Origin: Actinomyces qiguomingii
GTDB taxonomy: Bacteria; Actinomycetota; Actinomycetes; Actinomycetales; Actinomycetaceae
Reading direction: 5' to 3'
Assembly: GCF_004102025.1 (NCBI RefSeq)
Contig: NZ_CP025228.1
Location: forward strand, 2,604,001-2,668,000
DNA length: 64,000 bases
In this document: piece by piece, positions 61,030 through 64,000 of the stretch
Position numbering within the stretch: the stretch's first letter is position 1
How the letters are laid out: each line of letters begins with the position of its first letter
Notes under the pieces: generated by a model
Told to the model about the DNA's origin: nothing
Database searches by the model: none
What the model saw: the letters and a program-made list of their open reading frames with translations, nothing else
Translations under genes and position numbers: made by a program

Positions 61030-61046
61030 GTGGAGATGCGGGGAAT
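61030..61046. repeat. attR, at the 3' end of ssrA
   Basis: The 17-mer identical to attL. Here the minus strand continues CTCCACTATCC, so the resident ssrA no longer encodes CCA at its end. Confidence 0.9.
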
Positions 61047-61399
61047 CGAACCCCGGTCCGACGGTGGTGCAACAGGACTTCTCCGGGTGCAGTTCGCTGC
61101 TGAGTTTTCTCAGCCCCGGCGTCTCACGCGAACAAGGACGCCGACGGGCTCAGCCACCTGAGAGTCCCGGGGCCCCCGGTGGCGAGGGGCCCCAGCAGTG
61201 GCTTCCTAGATGACGCCAGGAACCGGGGCGGAAGCTCCCCCGGGCTGACGGACTTCGAGGCTCGCCTCAGGCGGCGAGGGCGAAGTCGGTGCGAGTGTTA
61301 TCGGCACCTATTGGTTCGCACAGAGCGTTGACGAGATGACTGTGCATCCTCGACCCGCTTCTCCTGAATCCACGACCGTCGTCGAAACCGATCATCCCC
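61031..61399 (-). ncRNA. ssrA: Transfer-messenger RNA
   Basis: The 5' end GGGGATGATCGGTTTCGAC (61381-61399) and the T-arm/acceptor end (GGTTCGATTCCCCGCATCTCCA) pair to form the tRNA-like domain. The tag reading frame at 61267-61305 (minus strand) encodes A-D-N-T-R-T-D-F-A-L-A-A followed by TGA, a typical actinobacterial degradation tag. tmRNA rescues stalled ribosomes together with SmpB, whose gene lies 1.3 kb away. The encoded 3' end stops at the discriminator A; CCA must be added enzymatically. Its natural terminator lies at 52836-52880, beyond the integrated element. Confidence 0.96.
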
Positions 61400-61573
61400 T
61401 GTTGAGTTTTTCCCGCCCGGTACTCCGCACGGGAACCCGCTGAAAGCTCAGCTCTACAAGGGTACCAACGCCCGCCGCGGCAGCCGCGAGATCTTCGCCA
61501 CTGATTTTGTTTCGCCGAGTCACTAGTGCCGCTAGGCTGGTGACATCGGCTCGACTCATAGGAGGCACACATC

Positions 61574-62569
61574 ATGCAGGCCCGCCCACTGCCCGCCCTG
61601 GACCGCGACATCTCCGCCATTGGCATCGGCACCTGGCAGCTCGGCTCCGACTGGGGTGAGGTAACCGCCGATGCGGCCACCGCCACCCTGCAGGCCGCGC
61701 TCGATGCCGGCGTCACCTTCATCGACACCGCCGACGTCTACGGCGACGGCCGCTCCGAACGCTTCGTTGGCGCCTTCGCGGCCGCACACCCCGAGGCCGG
61801 ACTCACCGTGGCCACCAAAATGGGTCGGCGCGTCGAACAGACCCCGGAGAACTACACGCGCCAAGCCTTCCTGGCCTGGAACGACCGCTCCCGGAAGAAC
61901 CTGGGCGTGGACACCCTCGACCTGGTGCAGCTGCACTGCCCGCCCAGTGAGGTCATCGCCGCCGAGCGCACCTGGGACTGGCTGGAAGAGATGGTCGAGT
62001 CCGGACGCATCCGCGCCTACGGCGTCAGCGTGGAGACCTGCGCCCAGGCCCTGGACGCCATGCGCCGCCCCGGCTGCGCCAGCGTGCAAATTATCCTCAA
62101 CGTCCTGCGCCGAAAGCCGCTTGAGCAGGTGCTGCCGACGGCGCAGGCCACCAGCACCGCCATCATCGCCCGCGTGCCGCTGGCCTCCGGGCTGCTGTCC
62201 GGCCGCTACACCGCGGACACCACCTTCCCCTCCTCCGACCACCGCAACTACAACCGGGACGGCTCCGCCTTCGACATCGGCGAGACCTTCTCCGGAGTGC
62301 CCTTCGACGTCGGCGTTGAGGCCGCCCGGGAGTTCACCGCCCTGTGCCGCGAACTCGGCCCAGCGGGCGCCACCCCCGTCCAGGTGGCGCTGCGCTGGAT
62401 ACTGGATCAGCCGGGCGTGACCACTGTGATCCCCGGCGCGCGCAACGCCGAACAGGCCCGCGCCAACGCCGCGGCCGCCGCCCTGGAACCGCTGAGCGAC
62501 CAGTTGCACGCGGCTCTGGAGGACCTGTACGACCGGCGCATCCGCGCCCATGTGCACGACCGCTGGTGA
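61574..62569 (+). CDS. Aldo/keto reductase
   Basis: A 331-residue NADPH-dependent TIM-barrel reductase. Catalytic tetrad regions are FIDTADVYGDGRSE (Asp and Tyr), LTVATKMGRR (Lys) and DLVQLHCPP (His). The cofactor end reads WILDQPGVTTVIPGARNAEQARANAAAAAL. AGGAGG upstream of ATG at 61574 sets the start. It lies between ssrA and smpB but faces the opposite way to both. The substrate is unknown. Confidence 0.9.
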   Translation: MQARPLPALDRDISAIGIGTWQLGSDWGEVTADAATATLQAALDAGVTFIDTADVYGDGRSERFVGAFAAAHPEAGLTVATKMGRRVEQTPENYTRQAFLAWNDRSRKNLGVDTLDLVQLHCPPSEVIAAERTWDWLEEMVESGRIRAYGVSVETCAQALDAMRRPGCASVQIILNVLRRKPLEQVLPTAQATSTAIIARVPLASGLLSGRYTADTTFPSSDHRNYNRDGSAFDIGETFSGVPFDVGVEAAREFTALCRELGPAGATPVQVALRWILDQPGVTTVIPGARNAEQARANAAAAALEPLSDQLHAALEDLYDRRIRAHVHDRW

Positions 62570-62713
62570 AGCGAACCGCCCAGGCGCCGTAGCAGTCGTT
62601 GGGCCGCGCACTCCCAGAGGAGAAATCGCTCGACGGCACCGAGTACGCACCCTCGCCGCTCGACGCCGTCAGAACGAGCGATGGGCGGCCCGCGCTGGGC
62701 CTTACAGCCGATT

Positions 62714-63247
62714 TCAGCCGCGCCGGCGGTTGGCGGCCGCCATGGCCCGCGCCGCCTCGCGCTTATCTTGCGCCTCCCGCAATGCCTGGCGCTTGTCCCA
62801 GTCCTGCTTACCGCGTGCCAGCGCGATCTCCAGCTTCACCCGCCCGCCGGTAAAGTACAGCTCCAGCGGAACGATCGTGTATCCCTTGGCCTGCACCCGC
62901 TGGGCGAGCTTGTCCAGCTCGGCGCGGTGCAGCAGCAGCTTGCGCTTGCGGCGCGGTGAGTGGTTATTCCAGGTGCCCTGCAGATACTCGGGGATATGGG
63001 CGCCTTGAAGCCAGGCCTCACCGTTGCGGTCGATCTCGATCCACGCCTCGGTCAGGGAGGCCCGGCCCATGCGCAGCGCCTTCACTTCGGTGCCGGTCAG
63101 GGCGAGTCCAGCCTCATAGCGGTCCTCAATGAAATAATCGTGAGTCGCCCTGCGGTTGCGGGCGATGGTCTTGTGCGCTGAGGCGGCCGCCTTGGCGCGC
63201 TCCGCCGGGGTGGGTTTCCTCATCCCCTCGGTCTTCCTCTTGGCCAC
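62714..63247 (-). CDS. smpB: SsrA-binding protein
   Basis: A 177-residue tmRNA partner. The OB-fold core reads IARNRRATHDYFIEDRYEAGLALTGTEVKALRMGRASLTEAWIEI...PEYLQGTWNNHSPRRKRKLLLHRAELDKLAQRVQAKGYTIVPLELYFTGGRVKLEIALARGKQDWDKRQALRE. The C-terminal basic tail reaches the decoding centre. The first about 25 residues (MAKRKTEGMRKPTPAERAK) are an extension. It follows the M23 peptidase gene on the same strand, the usual ftsEX-M23-smpB order. Confidence 0.96.
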   Translation of the reverse strand: MAKRKTEGMRKPTPAERAKAAASAHKTIARNRRATHDYFIEDRYEAGLALTGTEVKALRMGRASLTEAWIEIDRNGEAWLQGAHIPEYLQGTWNNHSPRRKRKLLLHRAELDKLAQRVQAKGYTIVPLELYFTGGRVKLEIALARGKQDWDKRQALREAQDKREAARAMAAANRRRG

Positions 63248-63396
63248 CGGCGTCTCCTTCCCTCGTCCCGGACCATCGGGCCACGGCGCCGCATCCTACT
63301 TGGGCCGACGACGCCCGCCAAGACTTGTGCGGCACCCCGCCTAATGCCCGCAGCACGCAACTATCAACCGCCCGCTGGGACCCGCCTGCCAGCTCC

Positions 63397-64000
63397 TCAG
63401 AACCCGGGCAGGCTCATCGGGTCGACCGTCACCCCGTTGAGGTACACCTCGAAGTGGCAGTGCGGCCCGGTGACCCCACCGGTCGCTCCGGTCAAGCCGA
63501 TCTGCTCCCCCTTGGTGACCGTCTGCCCGACATACACCTGTTGCGCCGACAGGTGGCAATACCGGACCTGGACGGACTGACCGTCAATGATTCCGCCATT
63601 GATGGTCACGCTCTTGCCGCATGCCGTGCCGCCATAGTCGGTGGTTGAGGTGACCGTGCCGGAGACCGCCGCATACTGCGGTGTACCGGTGAAGGCCATC
63701 AGATCCACGCCTTCATGGAGCAGCATGTAACCCAGGACCGGGTGCATCCTCCAACCGTAGGGGGAGGTGATTACGAGCGGGCCGGCCAGCGGTCTTCCTA
63801 TATTTCCGGTGCCCAGGGACGCGGTGTCGGTGCTGCCGGAACTTGCCACGCTCTGCCCGGACTTGGCGGCGGCGGCGCGGTTCTCGGCGTCGATGCGTTG
63901 AATCTCCGCTGCGGCGGCGGCCTCATCGGCCTCCGCCTGCGCCTGCTGCTCCTGAAGGTCGGCCTTCTGGTTCTCCAGGTCCGCGGCGGCGGTCTCCTTG
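63397..64000 (-). CDS. M23-family peptidoglycan endopeptidase, C-terminal part (cut by window edge)
   Basis: About 200 C-terminal residues are visible. A Gln/Glu/Ala-rich coiled coil (LENQKADLQEQQAQAEADEAAAAAEIQRIDAENR) leads into a LytM/M23 domain. That domain has SPYGWRMHPVLGYMLLHEGVDL (H-x-x-x-D zinc ligands), VRYCHLSAQQVYVGQTV and GPHCHFEVYLNG (H-x-H). The coiled coil plus M23 layout is that of FtsEX-activated cell-separation hydrolases (EnvC/RipC-like). The N-terminus and probably ftsX lie beyond base 64000. Confidence 0.9.
   Translation of the reverse strand, partial: KETAAADLENQKADLQEQQAQAEADEAAAAAEIQRIDAENRAAAAKSGQSVASSGSTDTASLGTGNIGRPLAGPLVITSPYGWRMHPVLGYMLLHEGVDLMAFTGTPQYAAVSGTVTSTTDYGGTACGKSVTINGGIIDGQSVQVRYCHLSAQQVYVGQTVTKGEQIGLTGATGGVTGPHCHFEVYLNGVTVDPMSLPGF

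Larger units (their letters stand above)
52883..61046 (+). mobile_element. 8.15-kb integrative element inserted at the 3' end of ssrA
   Basis: It is bounded by 17-bp direct repeats (52883-52899, 61030-61046) derived from the ssrA 3' terminus. It carries a tyrosine integrase next to attL, an excisionase-like HTH protein, a chain of small overlapping genes, a RepA-like AAA ATPase, a 1.75-kb gene-free palindromic block and one gene on the opposite strand. No capsid, terminase, relaxase, FtsK/TraB translocase, recognisable primase or resistance gene is seen. It could be a small integrative plasmid, a mobilisable element or a phage satellite. Confidence 0.9.

Overview
The window comes from a high-GC actinobacterium, most likely a member of the Actinomycetaceae (Actinomyces-like). 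This rests on gene content rather than a marker gene: a DUF3516 Ski2-type helicase, DUF2017 beside clpS, DUF3039 beside a DEAD-type helicase, the rph-rdgB and murI-MBL pairs, an M23 peptidase-smpB-ssrA neighbourhood, and many GTG starts and 1-4 nt gene overlaps. The genus was not confirmed by any search.

Layout. 1-15.4 kb: 5' part of gltX, a lipoprotein, a MalY/PatB aminotransferase, an FAH-family hydrolase, four consecutive sodium:alanine (AGCS) symporter paralogues, a DUF4241 protein, a large RNA helicase and an acetyltransferase. 15.4-17.8 kb: an unusual intergenic region with large inverted repeats, an orphan CRISPR array (12 repeats of 37 nt, 11 spacers, no cas genes in view) and a zinc-ribbon protein. 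17.9-35 kb: mostly housekeeping genes, including YccF, a SatD-like regulator, an ATP-grasp enzyme, proline iminopeptidase, tRNA-Lys, bcp, an oxidoreductase, tRNA-Leu, rph-rdgB, DUF3054, MBL, murI, DUF2017, clpS, pncB, a helicase, DUF3039 and nagB. 35-48 kb: an ABC exporter, hup, and a complete sialic-acid module. That module has a solute-binding lipoprotein, a permease, a fused permease-ATPase, a second ATPase, nanA, nanK and nanE on the minus strand, with a divergent FadR-type regulator. Import, cleavage to ManNAc, phosphorylation and epimerisation lead to GlcNAc-6-P; nagB nearby serves a later step. 48-52.5 kb: an esterase, a TetR-quinone reductase divergon, an unknown gene and a MerR-GyrI regulator. 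52.9-61.05 kb: an 8.15-kb integrative element at the 3' end of ssrA. 61-64 kb: ssrA, an aldo/keto reductase, smpB and the start of an M23 peptidase.

Most notable non-coding signals. (1) A family of 22-bp tandem repeats, each with a dyad ACCGA-nn-TCGGT, occurs as five short arrays at gene 3' ends in gene-sense orientation, and supplies the stop codons of four genes. One inverted pair of arrays flanks a strongly folded 100-nt hairpin. (2) The ssrA element carries a 1.75-kb gene-free block rich in near-perfect palindromes and 61-bp tandem repeats beside a RepA-like ATPase, so it is a candidate new kind of replicating element or satellite. Its insertion displaced the ssrA terminator by 8 kb and removed the encoded CCA end. 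(3) A second, unrelated inverted iteron array with 20-bp spacing lies just outside the element.
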